Part shown: in pieces, positions 1 to 6,782 of the stretch
Position numbering within the stretch: the first letter of the stretch is position 1
Layout: each line of letters starts with the position of its first letter
From: an uncultured Oscillospiraceae bacterium
GTDB taxonomy: Bacteria; Bacillota; Clostridia; Oscillospirales; Oscillospiraceae
Direction: 5' to 3'
Assembly (NCBI GenBank): GCA_900758315.1
Contig: CAAERF010000551.1
Location: forward strand, 1-16,092
Length of the DNA: 16,092 bases
Notes under the pieces: generated by a model
Seen by the model: the letters and a program-made list of their open reading frames with translations, nothing else
What the model was told of the DNA's origin: nothing
Databases searched by the model: none
Position numbers and translations under genes: made by a program

Positions 1-81
1 CCCTATCACCGGTACAACCAGCTTCTGCTGCTGGGCGGCCGTCAGGCGCAGCTCGTACAGGAACTGAACAACCTGGAGTGA
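1..81 (+). CDS. C-terminal end of an unidentified protein (partial)
   Basis: Frame 1 is open from the first base to a TGA at 79-81 and encodes 26 residues ending in ...VQELNNLE. The peptide is Gln/Leu-rich and looks helical, but it is too short to assign to a family. It ends 19 nt before the next start codon, so the next gene may share its transcript. That it is coding rests on the open frame and on the close fit to the ribosome binding site of the next gene. Confidence 0.5.
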   Translation, partial: PYHRYNQLLLLGGRQAQLVQELNNLE

Positions 82-100
82 CAGAGAGGGGGACCTTCCC

Positions 101-925
101 ATGAAACTGCAAACCGTATGGGCCGTCTACTTCAGCGGCACCGGTACCACAGAAAAGATCGTCACCACCGTCGCCTCTGCCATAGCGGAGCGGCTCCAAC
201 TGCCCTGCCAGACCCTGGACTTCACCCCACCTGCTGCCAGAGAGCGCAGCTACACCTTCGCCGCCGGCGATCTGGTGATCCTGGGCACGCCGGTCATCGC
301 GGGCCGGGTACCCAACGTGCTGCTGCCCTTCCTGACCGGCCACGTTCAGGCGGAGCACGCCCTGGCGGTGCCGGTGGTCCTCTACGGCAACCGGAATTTT
401 GACGACGCGCTGATCGAGCTGCGGGAAATTCTGGAGACTGACGGCTTCCGCACCGTGGCAGGCGCCGCCTTTATCGGCGAGCACTCCTTTTCCAGAGTGC
501 TGGGCGCCGGACGGCCGGACACCGATGATCTGGCCAAGGCCGCCGGTTTCGCCGGGCAGGTGGCGGAGAAGATCACCGCACTGGAGACGCTGCCTGAAGC
601 GCCGGTCCCGGTCAAGGGCACCCTGCCATTGCGTCCCTACTACACGCCCCGGGATCGCAACGGCGTCTCCATCAACATCCTCAAGGTGAAGCCAAAGACC
701 AGCGACGCCTGTACACACTGTGGCCGCTGTGCGGAGGTCTGTCCCATGGGCTCCATCTCCAAAGAGGACCCGACCCAGGTCCCCGGCATCTGCATCAAGT
801 GCTGTGCCTGTGTCAAAAAATGTCCCGTAGGCGCAAAGTGCTACGATGACGACGGCTATCTCTACCATCAGCATGAGCTGGAAGAGCTCTACGCCCGCCG
901 GGCAGAGCCGGAGTGGTTCCTCTGA
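101..925 (+). CDS. EFR1 family ferredoxin (flavodoxin-like domain fused to 2x[4Fe-4S])
   Basis: A 274-residue soluble protein. The N-terminus has a flavodoxin-type phosphate-binding loop (FSGTGTTEK, residues 11-19) followed by an alpha/beta flavodoxin-like fold (LVILGTPVIAGRVPN near 58-72, VVLYGNRNF near 92-100) where FMN would bind. The C-terminus holds two canonical ferredoxin motifs, Cys204/207/210/214 followed by Pro and Cys231/234/237/241 followed by Pro, for two [4Fe-4S] clusters. This architecture is the EFR1 family, common in Clostridia and presumed to carry electrons; no specific partner is established. The start is supported by an AGAGGGGG box at 85-92. It follows the upstream partial gene by 19 nt and converges on the MntR-like regulator, with a terminator hairpin between them. 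Confidence 0.9.
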   Translation: MKLQTVWAVYFSGTGTTEKIVTTVASAIAERLQLPCQTLDFTPPAARERSYTFAAGDLVILGTPVIAGRVPNVLLPFLTGHVQAEHALAVPVVLYGNRNFDDALIELREILETDGFRTVAGAAFIGEHSFSRVLGAGRPDTDDLAKAAGFAGQVAEKITALETLPEAPVPVKGTLPLRPYYTPRDRNGVSINILKVKPKTSDACTHCGRCAEVCPMGSISKEDPTQVPGICIKCCACVKKCPVGAKCYDDDGYLYHQHELEELYARRAEPEWFL

Positions 926-952
926 CCACCCCAATCTTCCGGCCAAAGAACC

Positions 953-996
953 GCCCTTGGCAGTCAACCGGAAGAACGCTGCCAAGGGCCGTTTTT
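953..996 (+). terminator. Intrinsic terminator after the EFR1 gene
   Basis: A perfect 11-bp stem, GCCCTTGGCAG at 953-963 pairing with CTGCCAAGGGC at 979-989, has a 15-nt loop and is followed by a T tract (CGTTTTTAT from 990). This is a plus-strand rho-independent terminator. The stop codon of the convergent regulator gene lies in the loop (964-966). On the minus strand only a weak T-rich stretch follows, so termination in that direction is less certain. Confidence 0.85.
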
Positions 997-1416
997 ATCC
1001 TGGAGCAGGCCGGTCAGGGCGTCTAAGTTCGCCACTGTCTCCCGGTCCAGAAAGTGCTCGATTTTCTCCGCCTGCTCCAGCTGATCTGGTGACCGGTTCA
1101 GCGCACACAGAAACCCCTCAATCACCCCGTGCCGGTAGAGCAGGTAGCGCCCGGCCTCCCGGCCCTTCTCCGTCAGATGAACCATTCCGTACTTTTCCGC
1201 CCGGATATAGCCGGTGTGATCCAGCTGCCGGAGCATTTTCGTCACCGAGGAGGGCTTTACGTGAAGCCGTTTGGAGAGGTCGCCCACCCGCACCTGCGCT
1301 TCCTCCTCCGCCAGCCGGCAGATCATCTCCAGATAGTCCTCCATGGCGGTGGTGAGCTCTCCGCCCTCCTGAATCTGGTACCCCTTCAGGGTGTAGAACG
1401 CCTCGTTGTCCTTCAT
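964..1416 (-). CDS. MntR-like metal-dependent transcriptional regulator (DtxR family)
   Basis: A 150-residue DtxR/MntR-family repressor. A winged helix lies near residues 22-82 (recognition helix around VKPSSVTKMLRQLDHTGYI) and a metal-binding/dimerisation helical domain follows. The B. subtilis MntR metal ligands (Asp8, Glu11, His77, Glu99, Glu102, His103) have clear counterparts here: Asp27, Glu30, His96, Glu117, Glu120 and His121. It lacks the SH3-like C-terminal domain of DtxR/IdeR and so is MntR-sized. An upstream in-frame Met would add 11 residues; the start at 1416 is preferred because AAAAGGGG precedes it at good spacing. It is divergent from feoA, which suggests that it controls feoAB and perhaps itself in response to Mn(II) or Fe(II). 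The ligand set favours Mn-type sensing, while the neighbours favour iron. Confidence 0.9.
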   Translation of the reverse strand: MKDNEAFYTLKGYQIQEGGELTTAMEDYLEMICRLAEEEAQVRVGDLSKRLHVKPSSVTKMLRQLDHTGYIRAEKYGMVHLTEKGREAGRYLLYRHGVIEGFLCALNRSPDQLEQAEKIEHFLDRETVANLDALTGLLQDKNGPWQRSSG

Positions 1417-1492
1417 CAAAATCCCCTTTTCTTCTCCGGAATCAAACACTTTGTAACCAATACCCAGCCCTTGGAATATCCTGTGGGTAGAA

Positions 1493-1512
1493 AGTTTCCT
1501 TATCCTAAAACT
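1493..1512. promoter_or_regulatory. Candidate MntR/DtxR-type operator upstream of feoA
   Basis: The 20-mer AGTTTCCTTATCCTAAAACT is an imperfect dyad (arms AGTTT/AAACT plus a central AT). Its left half, AGTTTCCTTA, equals one half of the B. subtilis MntR box (AGTTTCCTTAAGGCAAA, recalled from memory). It lies 20 nt before the feoA start and in the divergent region with the MntR-like gene, as expected for a repressor site. The right half is a poor match, so this is a candidate only. Confidence 0.45.
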
Positions 1513-1532
1513 ATTTGGAAGGGGTTATGGTT

Positions 1533-1778
1533 ATGAATCCACAAATCTGTCTGAACGATATGCGGCCCGGCCAGCGGGCTGTGGTCAGCGAGCTCCAGGC
1601 CACCGGCAGCATGCGCCGTCGCCTGCTGGACATCGGCCTGATCAAAGATACCACCGTAGAGTGCCTGGGCCGGAGCCCCGGCGGAGATCCCGCCGCCTTT
1701 CTGGTCCGCGGCGCGGTGATCGCCATCCGCTCTGAGGACTGCAAGGACATTCTCATCCGTACATCCCCCCAGGTGTGA
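1533..1778 (+). CDS. feoA: Ferrous iron transport protein A (FeoA)
   Basis: An 81-residue small SH3-like FeoA domain protein with typical features: the N-terminal LNDMRPGQRAVV strand, MRRRLLDIGLIKDTTVECLGRSPGGDPAAFLVRGAVIAIR, and a C-terminal strand. FeoA acts in the cytoplasm as an accessory to the FeoB iron permease. The start at 1533 is chosen because GGAAGGGG (1517-1524) lies 8 nt upstream; an in-frame ATG at 1527 is too close to it. It is divergent from the MntR-like regulator and 6 nt before feoB. With feoB broken downstream, its function in this strain is doubtful unless another FeoB exists. Confidence 0.93.
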   Translation: MNPQICLNDMRPGQRAVVSELQATGSMRRRLLDIGLIKDTTVECLGRSPGGDPAAFLVRGAVIAIRSEDCKDILIRTSPQV

Positions 1779-1784
1779 CTTCCT

Positions 1785-3173
1785 GTGGGGCTGACCAACC
1801 GCTCCGTCGGAATCGGTGCCGTGGATTCCGGCCTGGAGCTCAAAAAACAATCTCCCCACGACAAGGTGGTTGCCCTGGCCGGCAACCCCAACGTGGGGAA
1901 GAGCACGGTATTCAACGCCCTGACCGGCATGAATCAGCACACCGGCAACTGGCCGGGCAAAACTGTCGCCAACGCTCAGGGATACTGCGCGTCCCGGAAC
2001 CACACCTATGTTATGGTGGACATTCCGGGGACCTACTCCCTGATGGCCCACTCCGCCGAGGAGGAGGTGGCCCGCAACTTTCTCTGCTTCGGCGCACCCG
2101 ACGCCATCGCCGTGGTCTGCGATGCCACCTGCCTGGAGCGCAACCTGAATCTGGTCCTGCAAACCCTTGAGATCTCCCCCAGGGTTCTGGTGTGCGTAAA
2201 CCTGATGGACGAGGCAAAGCGAAAGCGGATCCGCATCGATCTGCCTGCCCTCTCCCGGCGGCTGGGCGTCCCGGTGATCGGCACCGTGGCCCGCAAAAAG
2301 AAGAGCCTTGCCGCCCTGCTGGACACCCTGGACCAGGTCATCGACGGTACCCGCTCCACGGCTCCGCTGACGGTGCGCTATCCCGGGGCCATCGAATCCG
2401 CCATCGCCCTGGTCCAGCCTCTGGTGGAGGAAAAGACCAGCGGCCGGATCAACAGCCGCTGGCTGAGCCTGAAGCTGCTGGATCAGGACGACTCCCTGCT
2501 TCGGGAAATTCACACTTATTTTGGGGACACGTTTTTCCAGAACCCCGCCCTCACCGACGCCCTAGCCGGGGCCTGGGAGCAGCTGGAAGTGGCCGGAATC
2601 TCCCGGGAGTCCTTCCAGGACGAAATCGTCTCCACCCTCGTCACCGCCGCCGAGCAGGTCTGTGAGGGGGTGGTTACATACGAGAAAGCCACCTACAACG
2701 CCTCTGACCGCCGGATCGACCGGATTCTCACCAGCAAGCGGACCGGCTATCCAATTATGATCCTGCTGCTGGCGGTGGTGTTCTGGATCACCATCACCGG
2801 GGCCAACTACCCCTCTGCACTGCTCTCCGACGGGCTGTTCTGGGTCCAGGACCGCCTGACCGACCTGTTCCATACGCTCCACGCGCCGGAGTGGCTCCAC
2901 GGGCTTCTGGTCCTGGGCATGTACCGGGTGCTGGCCTGGGTGGTCTCGGTGATGCTGCCCCCTATGGCTATCTTTTTCCCGCTGTTCACCCTGCTGGAGG
3001 ACGCGGGATACCTGCCGCGGGTGGCGTACAACCTCGACAGGCCTTTTAAGCGCTGCTGTGCCTGCGGCAAGCAGGCCCTGACCATGTGGTTGGTTGATTT
3101 CGGTATGCGGCGGACAGGACGACGAAAAAACGGGACAAGCCAGGCCATTTCCGTCAAAAGGATGGCGGTATGA
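1785..3173 (+). pseudogene. feoB: Ferrous iron transporter FeoB, C-terminally truncated (probable pseudogene)
   Basis: The 462 codons open with a GTG. The N-terminal G domain is intact: G1 GNPNVGKST, G2 NWPGKT, G3 DIPGTYSL and G4 NLMD, then the helical GDI spacer. The membrane part begins near residue 318 (TGYPIMILLLAVVFWITITGANYPS) and runs through MLPPMAIFFPLFTLLEDAGYLPRVAYNLDR to CGKQALTM. At about residue 434 (nt 3087) similarity to FeoB stops. The expected continuation (a GFGCNAAG-type motif, second gate domain and remaining helices) is replaced by about 27 basic residues (WLVDFGMRRTGRR...) ending at 3173. Roughly 250 or more residues of the usual length are missing, including most of the permease, so Fe(II) transport is unlikely. 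The GTPase domain could still be made. The start is uncertain because the ribosome binding site is weak. Confidence 0.85.
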
Positions 3174-3192
3174 CGGAGGATCGGATAAATGA

Positions 3193-3414
3193 AAGGAGTC
3201 CCTCCGCTTTCATGCATTTTTTCAGAAGGATATATCACAAAAAAATCACGGCAAAATATGGTCCTTTGTCGATATTGTCAAATACAATTCGGACGGTATC
3301 GACAAAACAGGTAAATCCGCAACAATTCCCGAAGAAGCAAAAAAATTGCCATATCAAAATGAAATATCCCGATACCAATCTAGCATTTCACAACCAAATT
3401 TCTTGCAATTATAA
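3193..3414 (+). pseudogene. 3' remnant of an unidentified AT-rich ORF
   Basis: Frame 1 is open for 73 codons without a start codon, from just after a TGA at 3190-3192 to a TAA at 3412-3414. The peptide (…GKIWSFVDIVKYNSDG..., PEEAKKLPYQNEISRYQSS, ...PNFLQL) has a balanced composition unlike the shadow ORFs around it, and reads like the C-terminus of a real protein. I do not recognise the family. The segment 3200-3460 is visibly AT-rich compared with its GC-rich flanks. It directly follows the feoB breakpoint, so it is probably a piece of foreign or rearranged DNA. A 95-codon ORF in another frame (3170-3457) overlaps it and looks less protein-like. Confidence 0.4.
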
Positions 3415-3415
3415 T
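3387..3415 (+). promoter_or_regulatory. Sigma-A-type promoter of the apbE-rnf operon
   Basis: TTCACA (3387-3392), a 17-bp spacer and a perfect TATAAT (3410-3415) give 11 of 12 matches to the housekeeping consensus. Transcription would begin near 3422, 38 nt before the apbE start codon and just upstream of its GGAGG box (3447-3451). It overlaps the 3' end of the AT-rich remnant ORF. No other strong promoter is evident before the operon. Confidence 0.75.
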
Positions 3416-3459
3416 TTAACGCGTACGAAATCCTGTGGCTGCATCCGGAGGTCGTAAAC

Positions 3460-4533
3460 ATGCACAATTTACTTGACTTTAAAATTGTGAACTATCCACA
3501 AGACGCAGGTCGCAGCGTCAATATCCGGCACGTTTTGCTCCTGCTTGCAGTCCCATTTCTCTTTCTCGGTCTGCTGCTCTCCGGCTGCGCCTCTGACGAG
3601 GCGTCCTGCGATTTCTTCGCCATGGATACGGTGATGCATCTCTCCGCCTCCGGAGACTGCGCGGAAGAGGCTCTTGCCGACGCCGAGGCGGAGATCGAAC
3701 GGCTGGATCACCTGTTCTCCATCTCCGTCTCTGACAGCGACATCGCCCGCCTCAACCGCACCGGCAGCGCAGTGGCCTCATCGGAGACCCGGCAGCTTCT
3801 GGAGCGTTCCCTAGAGCTGAGCCGGAAAACGGACGGTGCCTTTGACATCACCCTTTACCCGGTGTCCGAGCTGTGGGGATTTTACTCGGACAGCCAGCAG
3901 GTACCCGGAAAAACTGAACTGGCAGCAGCGCTCCAGCATGTGGGGATAGAGCACTGTTACATGGAGCGCGACTCCGTCACCCTGGACGCCGGTACCAAGC
4001 TGGACCTGGGCGCGATCGCCAAAGGGTACACTTCTGCCCGGGCGGCAGAGGTACTACAGGAGGCGGGCGTAACCTCCGCCAACCTCTCCCTGGGCGGCAA
4101 CATTCACGTCATTGGCACCAAGCCGGACGGCTCGGACTGGACGGTAGCCATCGCCAATCCCAAGGACACCAACCGCTATGCGGGTACCTTAAAAGTCCGG
4201 GACACCGCAGTGGTGACCAGCGGCGGCTACCAGCGCTTCTTTGAGGAGGACGGAACGGTTTACCACCACATCCTCAACCCGAAAACCGGGTACCCCGCCG
4301 ACAGCGGCCTGCTCTCCGTCACCATCGTCAGTGAGGACGATACCCTGGCGGACGCTCTGTCCACCGCCCTGTTTGTCATGGGCGAGGAGGACGCAGTGGC
4401 ATTTTGGAAAAACGCCGGTCTTGACTTTGAAATGGTCCTGATCACAGCCGATGGACGGGCCCTATACAGCGAAGGATTGGAGACCGCTTTCACCCCAGAT
4501 GCGGACTATGCGAGCGAGGTGATTCGCCCTTGA
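3460..4533 (+). CDS. apbE: FAD:protein FMN transferase (ApbE), lipoprotein
   Basis: A 357-residue protein. ApbE moves FMN from FAD onto a Thr in target flavoproteins outside the cytoplasmic membrane, using Mg2+. A hydrophobic stretch (residues 24-42) ends in a lipobox, LLSGC with Cys43, so it is a membrane-anchored lipoprotein. Family motifs follow: FFAMDTVMH (52-60), LDLGAIAKGYTSARAAEVL (181-199), LSLGGNIHVIG (209-219), VVTSGGYQRFF (251-261), YHHILNPKTGYPA (268-280) and TLADALSTALFVMG (295-308). The ATG has GGAGG 8 nt upstream, but it leaves an unusually long 23-residue lead before the signal core, so a later non-ATG start is possible. It heads the rnf operon, and its likely substrates RnfD and RnfG are encoded downstream. 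Confidence 0.95.
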   Translation: MHNLLDFKIVNYPQDAGRSVNIRHVLLLLAVPFLFLGLLLSGCASDEASCDFFAMDTVMHLSASGDCAEEALADAEAEIERLDHLFSISVSDSDIARLNRTGSAVASSETRQLLERSLELSRKTDGAFDITLYPVSELWGFYSDSQQVPGKTELAAALQHVGIEHCYMERDSVTLDAGTKLDLGAIAKGYTSARAAEVLQEAGVTSANLSLGGNIHVIGTKPDGSDWTVAIANPKDTNRYAGTLKVRDTAVVTSGGYQRFFEEDGTVYHHILNPKTGYPADSGLLSVTIVSEDDTLADALSTALFVMGEEDAVAFWKNAGLDFEMVLITADGRALYSEGLETAFTPDADYASEVIRP

Positions 4534-4907
4534 AAACAAAGACCTGGATCGCCATTTTCGCCGGCGTCTGTATCCTGTGCGCCGGAGCCCTGCTCCTCCT
4601 CTCCGGCAAAAAGAGCGATGTGGCCGAGATCTACCAGGACGGAAAACTGCTATACACCATTGAGCTGGATAAAGTCAGCGAACCCTACGATCTCAAGATC
4701 GAGGGGGACGGGAGAAGCAATACCGTCCACGTGATTCCCGGCGACCTCTGTGTCACTTCTGCCAGCTGTCCCGACGGCGTGTGCGTGAATCACGGCTACC
4801 TAAGCGCCCGGGCAGGTCCCATCGTCTGCCTGCCCAACCGGCTTGTAATCCAGTACCGCAGCAGTGACCCGGCGGATGTAGACGCCGTAGCGGGGGTGGC
4901 CCAATGA
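4530..4907 (+). CDS. NusG domain II-containing membrane-anchored protein
   Basis: A 125-residue protein starting with TTG in a 4-nt overlap (TTGA) with the apbE stop. One N-terminal membrane segment (IAIFAGVCILCAGALLLL, about residues 8-25) is followed by an extracytoplasmic domain of the NusG-II/KOW-like fold: VAEIYQDGKLLYTIEL, NTVHVIPG, then a Cys motif (SASCPDGVCVNHG) and PIVCLPNRLVIQ. Proteins of this type recur beside apbE and rnf genes in Firmicutes. The role is not established; the conserved cysteines suggest a redox or assembly part for the extracytoplasmic face of Rnf. The TTG start is inferred from the overlap and from the signal-anchor beginning MKTKTW. Confidence 0.85.
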   Translation: MKTKTWIAIFAGVCILCAGALLLLSGKKSDVAEIYQDGKLLYTIELDKVSEPYDLKIEGDGRSNTVHVIPGDLCVTSASCPDGVCVNHGYLSARAGPIVCLPNRLVIQYRSSDPADVDAVAGVAQ

Positions 4908-5413
4908 AGACGAGAAAGCTGACTGTGACCGCCCTGATGACGGCGGTGGCCCTTGGCATCTTTGTGGCTGAGGCGCAGATCCCGTTCTTCCCGTCCATCC
5001 CGGGCATCAAGCTGGGGCTGGCCAACGTAGTGACTGTCTTCGCGATGTACCTGCTGGGCCCGGGCGCCACGCTCTGCATTGTTCTGGTCCGGGTGACGCT
5101 GGGCTGCTTTGCCACGGGGCAGATGATGGCGTTTCTGTACAGTATGACCGGCGGACTTCTGGCCTTTTGCGTCAGCGCTGTCCTGCGCCGGCTCTTCCCG
5201 CCCGGTAAAATGTGGGTGGTCAGCGTATTCGCCGCCGTTACCCACAATCTGGGGCAGCTGGCGGTGGCGGTAGCTGTCACTGAGACCCCGGCCATCGCCT
5301 ACTACCTGCCGGTGCTTGTCATTTCCGGCATTATAACGGGGGCATTCACCGGATTTTGCGCCCAGTTTACCTATCAAAGGCTATCAAAGAACCTTCAAAA
5401 ATATACAAAATAA
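4904..5413 (+). CDS. Gx transporter family protein (heptaprenyl diphosphate synthase component I family)
   Basis: A 169-residue hydrophobic protein with about five membrane segments (for example LANVVTVFAMYLLGPGATLCIVLVRVTLG, near 38-66). The N-terminal PSIPGIKLGLANVV motif is characteristic of the family once called heptaprenyl diphosphate synthase component I and now Gx transporter. It resembles small ECF-type substrate-binding membrane proteins. The substrate is unknown; from its place between apbE and rnfC a flavin or quinone-related cargo is a reasonable guess. It overlaps the preceding gene by ATGA and ends 19 nt before rnfC. Confidence 0.85.
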   Translation: MKTRKLTVTALMTAVALGIFVAEAQIPFFPSIPGIKLGLANVVTVFAMYLLGPGATLCIVLVRVTLGCFATGQMMAFLYSMTGGLLAFCVSAVLRRLFPPGKMWVVSVFAAVTHNLGQLAVAVAVTETPAIAYYLPVLVISGIITGAFTGFCAQFTYQRLSKNLQKYTK

Positions 5414-5432
5414 AATTGGGGGGACAAACAAC

Positions 5433-6782
5433 ATGAAAAAATTGAGCGGAGTAAGGCTGCCGCAACGCAAGTCTACTGCGGGAAAGGCACCGGAACGGAT
5501 CGCCACGCCACCGCGGGTGACCATCCCCATGGTGACCCGGGTCGGTATTCCTGCGGTGCCGGTGGTAGCGGTTGGCGACAAGGTAAAGGTCGGCCAGCTG
5601 ATCGCCGAGGCGGGAGGTTTTATATCCTCTCCCGTACACGCCAGCATCTCCGGTGAGGTGGCCGAAATCAGCGATTACCTGAAGGTAAACGGCGAGTATG
5701 TCAAGGCCATCACCATCGAGTCGGACGGGCTCTGCGCGCCCTATGAAGGACTGACCCCTCCGGACGTCCACGACTACGAGAGCTTCCTGACTGCGGTCAG
5801 CGACAGCGGCGTGGTGGGCCTGGGTGGTGCGGGCTTCCCCACCGCCGTCAAGCTGACGGTGAAGGACCTGTCGCAGGTGGAGGAAATCGTCGTCAACGGC
5901 GCCGAGTGTGAGCCGTACATTACCAGCGATACCCGCACCATGCTGGACCATTCGGATCTGGTATGGGACGGCATCCTCATGCTAAAGAAGTACTTAAAGA
6001 CCCAGCGCATTGTTGTGGCCATTGAAAACAACAAGCCCGAGTGCATCAAGATCTTCGAGAAGCTGTGCAAAACCACCGATGGCGTGGAGGTGGCAGCGCT
6101 GCCCCACCTGTACCCGCAGGGCGGTGAGCGCATGCTGGTGTATCACACCACCGGCCGGATCATTCCCGAAGGCAAACTGCCCATCGACGCGGGCGCCATT
6201 ATCATCAACTGCACCACCCTGTCCACCATCGCCCGGTATATCGAAACAGGTATGCCGTTGGTGGAGAAGTGCGTCACCGTGGACGGCTCCGCTGTGAAAA
6301 ACCCGGGAAATGTGATCGCCCCCATCGGCACACCCCTCCGGGCGCTGTTTGAGCACTGCGGCGGCTTCAAAGAGGAGCCCTGTAAAGTGACCTGGGGCGG
6401 TCCCATGATGGGCATCTCCGTGATGGACCTGGATCTGCCCGTCCTGAAGACCTCCAACGCCACCCTGGCCTTTACCGCCGCAGATGCCAAATTCCCCGAG
6501 ACCACGGCCTGCATCAAGTGCGGAAACTGTGTCAACCACTGTCCCATGCAGCTGATGCCCACCGAGATCGAAACCGCCTACCGGATGAAGAATCCGGAAC
6601 GACTGAACCGGTTGAAGGTAAATCTGTGCATGGAGTGCGGCTGCTGTTCCTACATCTGTCCGGCCAAGCGGCCGCTGGTCCAGACCAACAAGCTGGCAAA
6701 GATCATGCTGGCGGACTGGAAGAAGCAGCAGGAACATGACAGCCAGAACGTTTCAGAAAGAGAGGAGGCCGCAGTAAAATGA
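5433..6782 (+). CDS. rnfC: Electron transport complex subunit RnfC
   Basis: A 449-residue peripheral cytoplasmic subunit of Rnf, the site of NAD(H) reaction. An N-terminal barrel-sandwich-like region (VGDKVKVGQLIAEAGGFISSPVHASISGEV, 47-76) is followed by the FMN/NADH-binding part with GVVGLGGAGFPTAVKL (127-141) and NGAECEPY (155-162). Two [4Fe-4S] motifs come next: Cys360/363/366/370 (CIKCGNCVNHCP) and Cys399/402/405/409 (CMECGCCSYICP). Length and order match clostridial RnfC; it lacks the long Ala-rich C-terminal repeats of enterobacterial RsxC. A GGGGGG box lies 9-10 nt before the ATG. It overlaps rnfD by ATGA. Confidence 0.97.
   Translation: MKKLSGVRLPQRKSTAGKAPERIATPPRVTIPMVTRVGIPAVPVVAVGDKVKVGQLIAEAGGFISSPVHASISGEVAEISDYLKVNGEYVKAITIESDGLCAPYEGLTPPDVHDYESFLTAVSDSGVVGLGGAGFPTAVKLTVKDLSQVEEIVVNGAECEPYITSDTRTMLDHSDLVWDGILMLKKYLKTQRIVVAIENNKPECIKIFEKLCKTTDGVEVAALPHLYPQGGERMLVYHTTGRIIPEGKLPIDAGAIIINCTTLSTIARYIETGMPLVEKCVTVDGSAVKNPGNVIAPIGTPLRALFEHCGGFKEEPCKVTWGGPMMGISVMDLDLPVLKTSNATLAFTAADAKFPETTACIKCGNCVNHCPMQLMPTEIETAYRMKNPERLNRLKVNLCMECGCCSYICPAKRPLVQTNKLAKIMLADWKKQQEHDSQNVSEREEAAVK

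Noticed and set aside
1500-2513. 337-codon minus-strand ORF opposite feoA and feoB
   Set aside because: Antisense shadow; the plus strand carries intact FeoA and G-domain motifs.
3170-3457. 95-codon plus-strand ORF between feoB and apbE
   Set aside because: Begins inside the feoB stop region without a ribosome binding site. Its composition is less protein-like than that of the frame-1 remnant over the same bases.
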